The position numbers and the translations under genes were made by a program. From Syngnathus acus (Eukaryota > Chordata > Actinopteri > Syngnathiformes > Syngnathidae), in assembly GCF_901709675.1 (NCBI RefSeq), contig NC_051096.1:7963001-8027000 (forward strand): a stretch of 64,000 nucleotides of DNA. The letters are read 5' to 3'. Shown here piece by piece: positions 49,098 through 60,606 of this stretch. How positions within the stretch are numbered: position 1 is the stretch's first letter; every line of letters begins with the position of its first letter. The notes under the pieces were generated by a model. It did not search any database. It saw only the letters and a list, made by a program, of their open reading frames with translations, and was not told the origin of the DNA.

Positions 49098-50544
49098 TTG
49101 GACAAAGGGTCACTGCAAAAAATGTTGTCATTGTCCTGGCTGCTCAGTACAATCTGGCTAAAGCGACAGTCGATTTTTTTGTTTTTTTATCCTTCCCTGG
49201 AGCCATGGTGTGTGGCAGCCTTCCAGCACTTCATTTTAGTGTTACTTTTATTTGAGTGTAAGACTAACATACAAGACAAACAATTGCAATGAGATTCTTT
49301 TTGGACGCATCCACACTCCCTTGAATGCAAAATTCACAGGCAAATTGTCCACCTGCAGAGGGCAGTGAGTGAACACATTTCAAAGACAAGCCAGCGTCAA
49401 TTGCCTGCCTGAACAGGGTTCAAACGATGCCCCAATGATGCTGATGGTGCCTTTAGGATGAGGCCACAAACGGATGGAAATGAGACACAATTTGCAGCAA
49501 GCACCCGGACGGCGCGCCATTAAGAAAACTCCACTTCTGTTTGTTTAGCTCGCTCATATTTCAGATCTATGGGGAACTATAATAAATGTGTACTAGGAGC
49601 AAACTCATGCCTCTTTCCCCGCATTGATTCTCCATTAGCAAAAATGATGCATGTCTTCCTATTTGTGGTGTTTTTCTTCCCTCTCTCATAATTCCATTAC
49701 TATTGAATCTCAGGCCATTTCTGGGAATGGCTATACTCGCCAACGTGCACATTCTGCATTATGAGTTCTATTTGGATAATTAATGTCAGGAGAAGTTTAT
49801 AGCTACGCGCGTTGAGAAACAGAATTGCTCCGTAAAACAACCCCTTGCGCGTACAGGGGATGAAGAAATGACAGGAAGGAAATAAAAGTGGGACCAGGCA
49901 GTCGTAATGTGCCAGACTTTTACAAGATGTAAAGCCCAGGTATGGATGGTTGAGTGGCAGGTCAAAGTCAAGAGAGCTAAAAGACGGCGGTTGATTCGAT
50001 TGAACGTTACGAGGATGACTGTCGTGAGAGCTCTTACGGGTTGGACCTCTGGAGCTATTAAAAGTCAGCACGGGGGAAAATAAAATGGTGATTGTTTCAA
50101 ATATGGGTGGGGCATATATGAAACGGGGTTGAAGGCACAAGCCAGTGACAGCCAATCCTTTAGCACCATACCGAAGCGATCATGTTATGTTACAGTTTTC
50201 AAGCAAGCTCCTTAATGTGCTTTACTTCTTAAATACAGAATGATATGAAAGCTCAGTTAAAAGGCACTAAATGCACCGTTTGATTGTGAGAACATAAGCG
50301 AAACACAACCATCACAGTCCAAGTCAAATCCAGTTTGAATGCTATCGCACAATGGTGAATTAAGTTCACCACCTAATGTTGTGCAAAGGAGAAGCAAGTA
50401 GCACCCTTCCACCTGTGGCCCATTTTGATGTGCCTGGGCCAGGTTAGCTGTGGCTTTTAACGCAGTGTCAAGCATGTGGAGGAGCTACCAAGCTAGCAGA
50501 CCAGGAAGGCAACAACGTAGCAGAATAGAAGGACCTGGATATCT

Positions 50545-50905
50545 TGATCACTGCCAATGACTCCTTGTGGTCCACTAAAGTGCATGCGTATGCTCAAACG
50601 GTCAGGAACAGACTCCATGAGGGTGGCGTATTCGTCCAAAATCCACAAGTGGGGCTTGTGCTCACAGCCTGGCACCAAGCTGTCTGATGGGCAGAGAACA
50701 TCAGATAGCCCTGTTTGCTTTGCAAACGAGAGCAGGCTGGCACAGAATAGAACGCAGACAAGAGCGAGTCTGGAAAAGCTGTGGAGAACACCAACTGCTG
50801 TTAGGTCCCAGGAGGAGATTCTCAGATCCAATGTCAGATCATGTGCTGGTGGATGGTCTGTCCCCCAGACTTCAACCCAATCAAGGACCTCTGATTTCAT
50901 TTCTT
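50545..50905 (+). mobile_element. Decayed Tc1-like (Tc1/mariner) transposase fragment
   Basis: The + strand carries pieces of a Tc1-family transposase in correct order but in different frames. From 50595 it reads QTVRNRLHEGGV...PQVGLVLTA, the DNA-binding/linker part. Near 50720-50790 come NESRLAQ and ERRQERVWKSCGEH (DESR with Asp changed to Asn, then DRRERVW). Near 50805-50850 is EEILRSNVRSCAG, and near 50870-50895 PPDFNPIKDL (family SPDLNPIEHLW). Several frameshifts and an internal deletion between the last two blocks make it non-functional. Terminal inverted repeats were not found. Type: Tc1-like by motif order. Confidence 0.75.
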
Positions 50906-52027
50906 GATTTTTCCATTGCCATCAGTTCGCAAAATAAAGTGCAGCAACACTGGACTTGGGATTTGCATGGTTGGGTGACCAACTCCAGCTTAATTACAAT
51001 CATCACAGAACACAAAGCTTTCCCTTTTTCTGGAAGAAATTGTTATCTTGAGGGACACAGGAGTGGATACTATTGTCCCACAGGGAGACAAATTGGACCC
51101 GTCAAGCCTCATTGGGAGGATGACTGAAATTGGTTTGTGGTTCTGCTCATAGAGGGCATGAGATGGGGCACAAGGGAGGGAATGACAGTGAAGGGAAAAT
51201 TAGAGCAAAAAAAACTGCCATGGCCTTTGCACGTTAGTGGTGCCAGTGAAGCGGGGACAAAAACGTTTTGGGGGTGCAAGGCTGCTTTAACATGGGCACA
51301 AATGCCTGCCAGGCATGCTGAAGTCAATGAAAGCATATGCAGCTTGTGGACGATTCAATGAGATGAGCTGTGGTTTGTTTGTGCTACCCAAGAAGGCCCA
51401 AAGTGACATCAACCTGGTGTACATTCCGTTATTCCTCTTCTCACTTTAGCCTAATTGTACTGGGCAGCCAGGTTAGGTTAATGGTATCTACTTACCGTTT
51501 CACACCAGTTGCAGGTTCGGCAGCTCGTATAACAACATATGTCATATGATGATAAATATGTCAACCGTGCGTGGGCTTTCAATCTCTGAAATTTGTATTT
51601 CAAATATAATTGACCTAAAGAATTCACTAATAACCCTCATTTGTTTTATTTTGGTCAGAAATCCCTTCGGAGTGTCTTTAAAACACGACAGACAAGTTAA
51701 TCATTTTGTATACAAAGAGAGAGTTGATTTAGAGCAAAAAAAAAATAGAAGCTAAAAAAACAAGAGCAGGGCTTAGTAAGCAACATTCCTTGATCACTTT
51801 ACACAAATGTCCCCTGTGTGATGTTAGTATTAAAAAAAAAAGATGTAAATCTCACTCAGGCTGTTTGATCAACAATGTGACATTAAAATGAAAAGAAAAT
51901 AAGAAAACTGCCACTGGTGCCACATCATGCATCAAAGTACGGTTTGACATGTGAGTGTGTGTGTGCGTGTCTAATGAAGGATCCTTAAGGACTGGTCCGG
52001 CCGTCAAGGTCAAATAAAAGAAAAAAA

Positions 52028-52112
52028 ACAACAACGAGAGCAACAACATCAACAACAAGAACAACAGCAATATCAACATCAACACCATCATTAACATCAA
52101 CAACAACCAACA
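52028..52112. repeat. Imperfect (CAA/CAT) trinucleotide tract
   Basis: CAACAACGAGAGCAACAACA and onward: repeated CAA, CAT and GAA triplets over about 85 nt. On the rbms3 mRNA strand it reads GTT/GTA/GAT repeats. It creates a Leu/Met-rich artefact frame. Confidence 0.8.
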
Positions 52113-53230
52113 GAAACTAAAAATGAGACGGGGAAAAAAAACAAAAAACAACAACCTCTGGTTCAGAGTGTATCTTCATCTTTGGTATAAAAATGGCCGT
52201 CCATGGGCTGCATTTGATCCACAACTAGGAAAGACTACAGAAATTGTCAACAATTTCCTCTATTGCTTTTGCACTGATTGATCTCAACCATAAGCTCCTA
52301 TACTCTACTGTTTTTGTTTCACTGCCATTTTTTTGTTTTTGTATTTTTGCACGTTTTATACATTTTTTTTTCTCGTGTTTTTTTTTTTAAGATTCGCAGT
52401 GTGACAAGCAAAGCGGGCTAAAAACATCTTAAAGCTCATAAGAAAATGTAAAATGTGGCAGATAAAAAGCTGTAATGTCATTGACAGCAACATTGCTTGG
52501 TAAATAATAATGATGACCATAAAAAAAAGCGAGTTCAGCGTTTTGCTGACAGACTGCATCCGAGACGCAGGACGTTTCCTTATAGTTTTCTTTTTTTTTT
52601 TTTTTTCTTCTTCCTCGTGGTGAAAAAATCTCTTCAGAGCTCAAGTCTTTCCGCAACAGGCATTTAGTTCTTTTAACACATTGTTACATCTGACATAATC
52701 ATTATCAAAGCATTCTTCTTGTGAAGAAAAGAAAAAAAAGCTCTTCTCTATTAAATCTGTACAGCTTATGTGATAGATTCTGTTTCCTCTTTAAATGACA
52801 CATCCAGTTTCTCGAACCTTCCGAGTGGTCCAAAATACTGACTGGCTTATGTTTCTGTTGTGTGTTGCCCCCCCGACTCCGCCCCCAACCAGACGTCAGA
52901 CTTGAACTTGCAAAAAAGTCACTGGCGCCCTTAAAATTAAGGCCATGAAGATTCAAGAAAGAAACAACAAAAAAACAAACAAACACTTTTTTTTCTCAAA
53001 TATATCTAGAAAAGTAAAATTTAACACTAGAACATAAAACATATTGAAAACAACGTTTAGCTTAGTATCTGAGGAAGACAATCTCTGTGTGTATCTCAAA
53101 CATGACTCCCTCTTTCTAATTACAAAATAAACTTCACATTCAACCTTTTTTTTGTCTTTTTCTGTATTTTTTTTTGTTTTTGCTTTTTTTCGTTGTTAAA
53201 TTGGATGAGAATTTTCTTTGAGAAAATCTC

Positions 53231-53303
53231 CTTCCTTCCTTCCTTCCTTCCTTCCTTCCTTCCTTCCTTCCTTCCTTCCTTCCTTCCTTCCTTCCTTCCT
53301 TCC
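53231..53303. repeat. (TTCC)n microsatellite, 73 nt
   Basis: Eighteen uninterrupted TTCC units, the longest pure tetranucleotide array in the window. On the rbms3 strand it is a (GGAA)n polypurine tract. Confidence 0.97.
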
Positions 53304-53604
53304 GCCCAGCCCTTTGGGCAGGTTTTCCCACGTAAACTTTCATTTCTTTGCACTGTGCCCCCACAATATCCCAAACCCTTTTTCTCAGCATCCAATGCTT
53401 CCTTGTTTTTGTTTTTTTTCCTAGTTGACCAGGTAGAAAATGAAAAAAAGTGTCTCTTTTTGGTGCCTGGGCAATCTGGAAGCAATCTCCTCTTTTTTTT
53501 TCTTTTTTTTCTTTCCTTCCCCTACATTCCCCCCTCACATTCACAGTGCAGCCACCTTATGTCTCAAGGCAACGCTGTCACAGGAACATTCTCTCAGGCC
53601 GTTG

Positions 53605-53608
53605 CTAT
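53605..53608 (-). CDS. rbms3: rbms3 last coding exon (end of Lys codon and TAG stop)
   Basis: CATCAG|A TAG: the acceptor at 53609-53611 adds one A to complete the Lys codon left open by the previous exon, then TAG at 53607-53605. This gives a terminal YQSK, close to human YQQSKP. Chosen because it is the first acceptor downstream that closes the frame in keeping with the family; not proven. Confidence 0.6.
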
Positions 53609-55467
53609 CTGATGGGAAAGGAGAAGACATGGAGAGAGAAAAGATACAGTTGCAATCAAAATAGAGCAAAAGAAAAAGCAATAAAGATGACCTTCCAGGC
53701 TGGGGACTAAGAGAGGCAGTCTGAACAGAATCAGAAAAGTTCCAAATGCTGCTGCCAGAGGCATGCAAGTAGCAAGGAAGTCTCAACTCGTAACCTTCAC
53801 GTGTCACTAAAGTCCGAACTGAAGCATGTTGAAATGTCCTCCAGCAAGATACTGAACCCCAAGTTGCTCCTGACCTTATGTCATCACTAGGTGAAGATGT
53901 CGTACCTCAAAGTTCAAATAGAGCTATGCAAATGAAAGTCAATTTCTTTTGAGTAATGATGAAGTCGAGCTTAATCCACTTTAATAATACATACGTATCT
54001 GTGTTATTGTATTATTGTAATTTGAGTTACTATATTAAACATAAATGAATTGTTGCAATCCTCCGACCATTTGAAATGAACTAACTCATCAGGTTTTACA
54101 GTGCAACAAAAACGTCAGTTGTCAGCAAGGACACAATTTACGACACACGCGTTTCGGAACGTATTAAAATCACATTCGATAGTACTGTTCAACCGATTCA
54201 AATAAAAGCCCTTTCCTTTTATAGTCACAATAAATAAATAAGACAACCAAATTAAAATGCTTGAGGCTATTTCAAAAAGATATCTTTTTGGCCCTACATT
54301 CTCAGTTTAAAATGACATCAATAAAATTTCAACCATTTATTGTGTCATCGTCACACATGCATTCCACAAGCCTATATTATATTCCGACTCATTATTTCTG
54401 TTACACAACATCATCTGGCCGACTGAGTCGTGTAGCGGTCGGAAACGACAAACGTAAGGAATAACTGCCCTTTCCACATGAGACTTACTTGGACTGGTAC
54501 GAGTAAGCAGAAATGTGGTCGGCGCCACCGTCCACTTGAATCTGTTGCTGCTGGCCAGTCACCTCCTGTGATGAGGGAGTCTGAGGGGAGGCATCCGTCA
54601 CCACTCCCTGAGAACCCACATTGAGGTCAAGGGTCAACTTCAAATGCAACCTCCTGATGCACACTATATACGTACGTAATAGGAGAAATAATAACGCAGG
54701 CTAACCCTTGCTAATAAATATGGGATTAAATCGAGCTTTAGAATTTGATTGGGTGGTTCATAAGCAGGTATTGCTGTCTTGAATTTGAACATTTCATTTA
54801 GAGCGGAAATGAGCCAGTTCATTTAAGCAGTGAACAACATTTCCATTTCCAAATGCCATTTATCTAATAATGAAGCTAATAAGGAAATTGGGATGACAAA
54901 CAGATAATTGGAAGAACGTACAGTGCAGCCGCACCAGTGTGCATATCATTATTTAGAAAACAAATGGAAAGAACACACACACTCTGGCCATTCATTTTCC
55001 GGCGAGCCATCAGAGTTTCTTTTTAATATATGCACAAAGCTAAAGAGGATTTTTTTCTTCCCCTCACTGAATTGTTCACAACAACCTGTTTTATATTAGA
55101 ACTATGTTTGGCCGCATCATGTCAATCACTTTTAACAAGCTCTCAAAGATACTGCAAGGTGTCTATATACGTATCAGCCCTCCAGACACCACATGATGCA
55201 TCGATATCCGCTGGGCCGCTAATGCCGGCACTGAGTGGACACTGGTGAGGAAGATGGAAACGGGAAACAGGGGCCCGAGGCGACACTACGACTACATCTC
55301 TCTGCCGCCTTCCCGCCCGCTTCTGCATGCGCCTGCCTTTCGGAGAAGAGAGGAGAAACTAATGTGTCTGTCAAGGGGAAACTGTCGTTGTCTGTGCTTG
55401 CGGGGCTAGCCAGAGCGCTGCGGCTGGCTGATAGATGTGTGTGTTTCGGCTACCTACAATCCCCAAG

Positions 55468-55504
<37 letters not shown>

Positions 55505-58064
55505 GTGGGAGGGAGGGAGACAGCGGCGGCTGCACTGCATCTCACTTGAGCTCCTGTCATCTGACACACGACTGATAGTCCATCTAAATACGACCACAGT
55601 GTCAGCTGCCAGACAGCTTTCCCACTCTTCCGTGTTCATGATTTGTCATATGCTCCACAAGCTACTCAAATGTAAAATACTAGGGAGTAGGGTGACCATG
55701 TTTTGGATATTATATCCGGAGATAGAAATCTTATTTGCTGCCCCGAGATTCCATCCTATGGAAACTCTGATTTACTATGTCCCGCTAAGCATAAAAGGAT
55801 GTCACTGAGTTTTTGAAATCTCAAAAAAACTGAAATGATGGTTTTGGGTTCTAAAGATGGTCTATAAGAGAAAGAAAAAAATAAATACACTGGAAAATTG
55901 CATGGCAGCCAAATTAATGAACACTAAGTTATTTCAAAGTCCAGGCAAAAGAGGACATCAGGTAAAAGTTCTTTTTTTTGCCTTAGTCAGCATGCTGAGT
56001 AAGGGAATAACATCCTGGACAATTTTAAAGTTATGGCGATAGAGGGTTTCTCGTAAAACCTGAGTCAGCTTGCTTTGCTTGTGCTTTTTTATTTTTATTT
56101 ATTGGTAGTGGGCCAGCGCATTTATTTGTAAAAGAAGAGCAATTGAAAGTATGCTTTAAAAAATGTGTTTGTTAAGAGGCTATTTGTGAGTTGGTTCAGA
56201 AATGGTTAATGTTATAGGAGCGTAAGTGATTGGCCTGTCAGGAGTAATGAAGTAAGTCTTTTGCTAAATTGTCTGGCGATTATTGATTCTAAGCACACGG
56301 TGCCTGGAAGTCTTACTTCGACAGGGACGGCTGTTGGAGGCACAGGAGTGTACTGGGGAATGTAGGTCCCTTGCATAGGCGCTGCTGCGGCGGCGGCGGC
56401 GGCGGCGGCGGCAGTCATATACTGAAACACACACAAATGACATGCATTAGCATCCCTGCAAACAATCACTCAAGAAATGATCTTAAGAGTCAAGAGGACT
56501 ATATTTTTAGTTTCATACCAACATGTGGCTTAAAAGCAAAGAGTCAAGACGACTATATTTTTAGTTTCATACTAACGTGGCTAAAAAGCCAAGAGTGGAG
56601 AGTCTCTGTTGTCTTTGCGTTCTTATTTTATAGCCACAATTGTGGAGGTGGATTTTGGCCAGCTGCATAAAAGTCCTGTTTTAATTTGCGCAGACAATTG
56701 TCACAAAGAAATGACCGGGGACAAGGAAATGCAGAATTGAAAGGTGCTTTGTCATAGTTGATTTTGTTGTAAATGGTTTGTTTTTATTTATATTCATGCA
56801 CTGTGTTATGTGCAATATATATTAAGGTAATGATAAAACTGCTGTCTGAATTTTGATGATTGCTTTTTTATTGTGGCTCATAATGATGGTACATCCAGAG
56901 TTTTGTGTGTTACTGTGAACTCATTTTGTTCACCCAATGTCCTTTGGAGGGCGCCAAAAGAATACCAGTGCACTCTACATGAGAGCCAAACAGAGGAGCA
57001 TGTGAGGTAAACGAGCAAAAAAGGAGGCGGAGGCGGAGGAGGAAATGTCCCGCTGTATCATCAAGACTTCACAGGCAGGCAAATGTGCAAGGCCACAACA
57101 GAGGAAAAAGATGGAAAATAGAAAAAAGCCGCTACAGGGAATGAAAGGAGGAGCAAAAAGAGAAGAAAGGGAAGGCCCCCTTACTTGTGGCGGCCATTCC
57201 TTTAGTCACGCTTCCCCCATGCCCCTTTTAACTGGCTCTTAGCTCGCACCATGATGGACGTTTTACAGATGTGCCACAGGTTGGGTTACACTTTCACATG
57301 CAACATGACTCAGGCATGATTGGTCTGTGTGTTTTAATTACAACATGCTCCATTATCTGCAGTGTGGCCTCGATCTTTTTTATGATGGACTATTTGGACC
57401 TCCCCCACCAATGCATAATAATTGTTCATATTGTGTGTGTTCCAGACAAGGAAGCGTGGATGATAATGCTGCTGCAATACAGTGCAAACGGATGTGGAAT
57501 CAGATAAAAGCCACCGGGCTTCCTCTTTACCTCCACACTCCAGCTCAGAAAAAGGAAGTGTAATTCTTTGCTTAATTCTCCCCCCTCCCTCCCCCTTACT
57601 GATGGTAAGAATTTGTGACAGCAGTCCAACGTAGGATGTAGTAATAGCATTATTTGGCTGCAGGCCCGGTGGTGCCGGTGAAGTGTCATTACGAGCGGTG
57701 TTGCTAATGGATCGGGTATGGCTCCACCGCTCGCTGCTAATGAGAGAAGCTAAAGGCCATAGACATGGATGATTAACTCCCCCCCCCCCCCAATGTAGCT
57801 GCTATACACGGCCAGGAGGATGCCCCGAGACGGGAAGTTGTTATGCGAGAGTGACTCTCGGTGACTTTAAGGTTATCTCACTGTCTCCATTGTCACGCTC
57901 ACAAAGGGCTGAGGTGGAATAGCCAGACTTGGTGACACATTACCACAAGCCTTCTTCTCGTGCACCTTCCTGTCACTTCCTCTCATCCTGCCATCATCTA
58001 AAAGGGCCTATGAGATTGTTCAAGTGACCTTCTCCTTGGCAAATCAGAATCATGCATACCAATT

Positions 58065-58110
<46 letters not shown>

Positions 58111-60606
58111 TCTTCTCCTTCCCATTTACCCATTCAGCCGACTCACTTCTGAAGGCTGCATGAAAGCAAATGAAGTGAAGAAAGAGATAATTAGCAATAT
58201 CGGAATGTACCTGTCAAAAGGGGACTGTCCATTTGAAATGTTATATTTGGCTGCAGAACTCCATATTGAATTTAATTTAGCTTTAACAAGAAGATTCAAT
58301 ACAATTTTCCCTTTAACCATAAGCATGAGTTAAGCAGCACTAATAATATAATATAATTTAATATAATATAATATAATATAATATAATATAATATAATATA
58401 ATATAATATAATACAATATAATAATCTGGGACATTTGACAAGACAGTTCCGATTAACAATTGGGGCTGAAGAAACAATACAGAACATTGTGGAGAAAGCT
58501 TCCAAAAGTCGAATGTGCTACTTTCCATCAATAAAAGAATGGCCGGTAGCTCACACAAATCTGTCTTCTGTGGACATTGAAGCTGTCAATTACCACTGTC
58601 ACCATGACGACAGAAACATGGCTTGTATATAGGATGACAGAAAAAGGATAGCTAGACACGGTGGAGTGAAGGTCACCTCTTGTCATGTCAAACACTGTCG
58701 CCTCCACTCAAACACGCATGCAAAGCCAAACAAAAGAGAAAAAAGCGAATAAGCGCCATCCACTCTGTAATCGGAACGCATGACTGATAGACTCTTGCTA
58801 AGTGTTGAGACCTCGCTGGCGGTAAATAAATGAGCAAGGGAATAGGCGACACAATAAATCACCAAGAACTACGGATGGCACATCTTTGTCATCCATAACT
58901 AGCGCGCCTAAGGTGCCTTAGTATTCCGCAATCATCTTGCTCAAAATGAGCAAAGAAAATGGAGTTGTTGTTTGAGGCCATAGCGCCGCCAACTGGTTCA
59001 TAAGTAACTGACAGTAAACACACACACAACTCATGCATGCAGGTTGTGTTTTGACAACTATTTGATTGAGCGCGACCTGACACCGACCGGGGAGCGCCGT
59101 CTTGCATCTATATGAGATTTAGTGAGCTGTGAAAACAGTAACAGACGCTCGGGCAACAATGTTCTTTTATTGTTTACAAGCAATAAAGCCTGGTGTGAAC
59201 ATATTAAGGGAGGAAATCAGATAAGAAATGACATTCAGACCAACGGTGTTATAAAGATGACCTTTTTTGTTGAATAAAACATCTCCTTCATGACTTGACT
59301 TTTATGTTACCTTACTTATGTTGTATGTTGATATTTGACACTTTTAAAGTGTTTCAATAGACCAAGAGAAGAGAAGACAATGCGATAGGTTAGAAATTCC
59401 CCAAATTACACACAAATCATGACAATGAGCGTACGGCCATATTCTGTTCAATACGTAACTGGTGGTGTCGTTTGCAATCCATCAAATATTTTCATTTTCA
59501 CAGCCTTTTTAAACCATCTTGTGGTGGGTTAAAAAAAAGAACCCAAAAAAAGCCACATTCCAACGCAGTGACCAACAGACGAGCACGGAGTCACACTTTC
59601 TTAGCACAAGGTGACGTTTTCCTTACTTCTCCTTCACAACACAGCAAACATCCAAGCTGATTGTCAACAAGACACGTTTCTGGGAAAGCTACGCTCACCA
59701 AACCAGGGCCGTCGGATTCTTTTCTCCATGGGAGGAGGAAAGCCGCAACCCTACACAGTTTGCGGATCAGCCAAGAGTATTCTGAGGTGTGGCGCCTGGC
59801 CTTCACAGTTGAACCACATTTTCACCAAGCGCTACGGTTCAATGATAAACTGATTTAGTTGACACCACTGCGTGTGTTTTCCAGATAACGTGCTTGCCTT
59901 ATATGGAAACCAAGCAGGTTGCTGGATGATCCCCCAGATTTCACCTCGAATATTCACCGATGGAGAAATAATAAGCGGACAGAAAAGTGGTGAAGCAAAG
60001 AAAATTCAAGACTGCCTTTACCTTGTTCCTCTTGTACAAATGATCAGATATCAAAAGCCATCATTGTGGATGAGCCTAGAGTATGTCTAATCCTGGCTGT
60101 TAGCACAGCTGGGGCAGATTATGCTTGGTCATTCATGACAGGACCATCACGGTCACTGACACCTTGCTAACTGCTCAGTATTGTTTCACTCGCACATTGT
60201 GGTTAAACGTTAAGGCCTTTGTATCCCCTACAGTTCATTTTTTCTCATCTAATGAGATTCAATACAAACATTTTACACTCTAATGCTCAGTTTTGAGCAC
60301 ATTTCAAAGTAATGGGAACACCTGGACCACAATATTGTTACCTCTCTGACAATGTCAACCAAGGATATATTTCACAGAAAGATTGAAATGAAATAGAATT
60401 CTTTTCCAATTCCTAATAGAATATATAGATTCCACTCTATCCGCAATCTAATCATGTAAAAGAAGAGGATCAGTCCACATGCAAGGGGTACTCACACTTC
60501 CTGTAGTGCCTAGGGACAGATGGTTCATCTGTTGAGTGAGGGGACCCATCATGCTGGCAGGCTGCATGGACATAGTGTGGTCCATGGCTGGCGTGATCAC
60601 TGCACC
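53605..60606 (-). CDS. rbms3: RBMS3, C-terminal part (four last coding exons; 5' part outside window)
   Basis: RBMS3 is a cytoplasmic RNA-binding protein of the MSSP family that binds A/U-rich 3' UTR sequences through two N-terminal RRM domains. Only the C-terminal, low-complexity part is here: exons 60606-60496, 56421-56317, 54607-54489 and 53608-53605. They encode [15 protein letters not shown]...[16 protein letters not shown]...[41 protein letters not shown]...AYSYQS and a final Lys-stop. Sequence and exon order match human RBMS3; RBMS1 and RBMS2 differ clearly in these segments. An alanine run in the second of these exons is expanded to 11. RRM exons should lie to the right of 64000. Confidence in the tiny last exon is lower than in the rest. 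Confidence 0.93.
54489..54607 (-). CDS. rbms3: rbms3 penultimate coding exon
   Basis: TCTCAG|GGA at 54607 and TCC AA|GTAAGT at 54489. Encodes [20 protein letters not shown], then [19 protein letters not shown], with a split Lys codon. Matches the human GVVADTSPQT...AYSYQQSK segment. 119 nt. Confidence 0.92.
55471..55507. repeat. (GT)n microsatellite
   Basis: About eighteen GT units with one GC interruption, followed by GGGAGGGAGGGA. Confidence 0.95.
56317..56421 (-). CDS. rbms3: rbms3 exon with poly-alanine tract
   Basis: TTTCAG|TAT at 56421 and GAA|GTAAGA at 56317. Encodes YMT, eleven Ala (56412-56380), [18 protein letters not shown] and PVE. 105 nt. The Ala codons are nearly all GCC, from a GGC trinucleotide repeat. 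Confidence 0.94.
56485..56600. repeat. 54-bp tandem duplication (about 2.1 copies)
   Basis: The unit beginning AAGAGTCAAGAGGACTATAT occurs at 56485 and again at 56539 with few differences, followed by the start of a third copy (AAGAGTGG). It lies 64-180 nt upstream of the acceptor of the poly-Ala exon of rbms3. Confidence 0.85.
58071..58101. repeat. (TC)n microsatellite
   Basis: About fifteen TC units followed by T9. Confidence 0.95.
58341..58423. repeat. (ATAAT)n pentanucleotide array
   Basis: About sixteen ATAAT units with two interruptions, in the 4 kb rbms3 intron. Confidence 0.95.
60496..60606 (-). CDS. rbms3: rbms3 exon ([10 protein letters not shown] segment)
   Basis: TCCAG|GGT at 60606 and AGT|GTGAGT at 60496. 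Encodes [20 protein letters not shown] then [17 protein letters not shown]. 111 nt, phase 0 at both ends. Confidence 0.93.

Larger units (their letters stand above)
40011..50544. other. Gene-free intergenic DNA between rbms3 and tgfbr2
   Basis: About 10.5 kb without a recognisable gene. Contains (CAGC)n at 42002-42025, four TA-rich clusters between 45757 and 47358, (CTGC)n at 48164-48215, (GT)n at 48584-48606, and a second copy of a dispersed repeat at 49033-49097. Some open frames reach about 150 codons (45632-45186, 50155-49700, both minus) but show no domain, splice context or homology that I recognise. Confidence 0.65.
51645..53604 (-). other. rbms3: Probable rbms3 3' UTR
   Basis: Follows the inferred rbms3 stop. 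The first AATAAA on the minus strand is at 51650-51645, giving a possible 3' UTR of nearly 2 kb. It is A-rich on the mRNA strand and contains a (GGAA)n purine tract and a GTT/GAT trinucleotide tract. Transcript data are needed to fix its end. Confidence 0.4.
53609..56316 (-). other. rbms3: rbms3 introns between the last three coding exons (53609-54488, 54608-56316)
   Basis: Contains a (GT)n microsatellite at 55471-55507. The stretch at 55685-55800 begins AGGGTGACCATGTTTTGG, which resembles a common dispersed repeat start, but this is unconfirmed. No exon recognised. Confidence 0.65.
56422..60495 (-). other. rbms3: rbms3 intron upstream of the poly-Ala exon
   Basis: 4 kb. Holds a 54-bp tandem duplication at 56485-56600, a C11 run near 57779-57790, (TC)n at 58071-58101 and an (ATAAT)n array at 58341-58423. 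No coding relic recognised. Confidence 0.75.

Noticed and set aside
49700-50155. Minus-strand open frame of 151 codons
   Set aside because: No motif or homology recognised; sits between repeats and overlaps other random frames.
51852-52154. Leu/Met-rich membrane-like protein
   Set aside because: Artefact of the CAA/CAT trinucleotide tract read on the minus strand.
53120-53612. Lys/Glu-Gly-Arg and Leu-Pro-Ser-Phe repeat proteins
   Set aside because: Translations of the (TTCC)n microsatellite in both directions.
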